NCBI GenBank assembly: GCA_005883775.1 | Contig: VBEU01000053.1 | Span: 1 to 13,298, forward strand | Reading direction: 5' to 3' | Source: Chloroflexota bacterium | Lineage (GTDB): Bacteria > Chloroflexota > Limnocylindria > P2-11E | Length of the DNA: 13,298 nucleotides | Shown here: piece after piece, positions 13,026-13,298 of the stretch | Layout of the letters: the number at the start of each line of letters is the position of its first letter | How positions within the stretch are numbered: the first letter of the stretch is position 1 | Notes under the pieces: model-generated | The model's database searches: none | The model's input: the letters and a program-made list of their open reading frames with translations, nothing else | What the model was told of the DNA's origin: nothing | Translations under genes and position numbers: made by a program

Positions 13026-13298
13026 GGAAGGCGCTCTGCGGCGCGAAGAGCTGCGCTGCGGGCGCGCGGGTTGCGGTCTACCTCCGCCGAGGCCGCACGT
13101 AGCGGCCGCCGGGTAAGAGCACGCAAGCCCGCGCGGTGCCCGCAGACGCAGGTGGGGAGGTGGGGAGGACAGATGCAGTCGCGCGATTCGCGCGCGAAGA
13201 ACTGTTTGACGATCCGATCCTCGAGCGAATGGAATGAGATGACGGCAATCCGGCCGCCGGGACGGACGATGCGTATGGCCGCGGTGAGCGCGCGCTCG
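13022..13298 (-). CDS. rsmH: RsmH (MraW), 16S rRNA (cytosine-1402-N4)-methyltransferase, C-terminal part
   Basis: Only the last 91 residues lie in the window; the gene continues past the right edge. The visible part begins ERALTAAIRIVRPGG and contains the RsmH signature ISFHSLEDRIVKQFF at visible residues 20-34. It ends with a basic tail of the type NPRARSAALR. RsmH is a SAM-dependent enzyme that N4-methylates C1402 in the decoding centre of 16S rRNA, and it is normally among the first genes of a dcw cluster, as here. After the signature comes a C-x-C-(6)-C-x-C-G-H segment (visible residues 41-54), which I recall from Terrabacteria RsmH proteins and which may bind a metal. The TGA stop overlaps the proposed TTG start of ftsL by four bases (TTGA). 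The identification is very secure. Confidence 0.96.
   Translation of the reverse strand, partial: ERALTAAIRIVRPGGRIAVISFHSLEDRIVKQFFARESRDCICPPHLPTCVCGHRAGLRALTRRPLRAASAEVDRNPRARSAALRAAERLP

Noticed and set aside
13151..13168. Short direct repeat of GGTGGGGAG on the plus strand
   Set aside because: It encodes the PPHLPT segment of the RsmH tail in frame, so it is explained by coding sequence and is only two units long.
1..13298. Mobile element, CRISPR array, toxin-antitoxin, defence or phage genes
   Set aside because: No transposase, integrase, spaced repeats or such domains were seen; nearly all the sequence is covered by cell wall and division genes on one strand.

Overview
The window is one stretch of a division and cell wall (dcw) gene cluster, read entirely on the minus strand. 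Every base except a 59-nt, a 23-nt and an 85-nt spacer lies inside a recognisable gene. In transcription order, from the right edge to the left, the genes are rsmH (3' end only), ftsL, ftsI, murF, mraY, pgeF, murD, ftsW, murG, murC, murB, ddl and ftsQ (cut by the left edge). There are no RNA genes, mobile elements, CRISPR arrays or phage genes. The DNA is very GC-rich. The gene order, the MurF wording (an EMG-F-Y-x-x-GEI segment) and the Cys-rich RsmH tail suggest a Chloroflexota-like or related Terrabacteria lineage, possibly an uncultured soil or freshwater group. That placement is an inference and is not secure.

Right part (about 8.4-13.3 kb): rsmH methylates 16S rRNA; ftsL and ftsI give a divisome membrane scaffold and the septal transpeptidase; murF adds D-Ala-D-Ala to the UDP-MurNAc peptide; mraY transfers the finished precursor to undecaprenyl phosphate to make lipid I. 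murE, which usually sits between ftsI and murF, is absent: only 23 nt separate the two genes.

Middle part (about 4.1-8.5 kb): pgeF, a laccase-domain peptidoglycan editing factor, is inserted between mraY and murD. murD, ftsW (SEDS glycosyltransferase) and murG (lipid II synthase) follow. The ftsW reading frame runs far into murG.

Left part (1-4.1 kb): murC, murB, ddl and ftsQ follow. MurB and MurC make UDP-MurNAc-L-Ala, Ddl makes the dipeptide used by MurF, and FtsQ is a POTRA-domain divisome protein.

The main signals beyond ordinary annotation are: (i) seven junctions share a four-base NTGA stop/start overlap, using all four NTG codons, including an apparent CTG start for ftsQ; (ii) a perfect 7-bp hairpin whose loop and 3' arm hold the Shine-Dalgarno sequence of ddl; (iii) an ftsW/murG overlap of at least 128 nt; (iv) pgeF inside the cluster and murE missing from it; (v) changes in normally near-invariant motifs of MraY, MurG, MurD and MurF. 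No wholly new system is evident; the novelty lies in the arrangement, translation signals and active-site variants of a known pathway.
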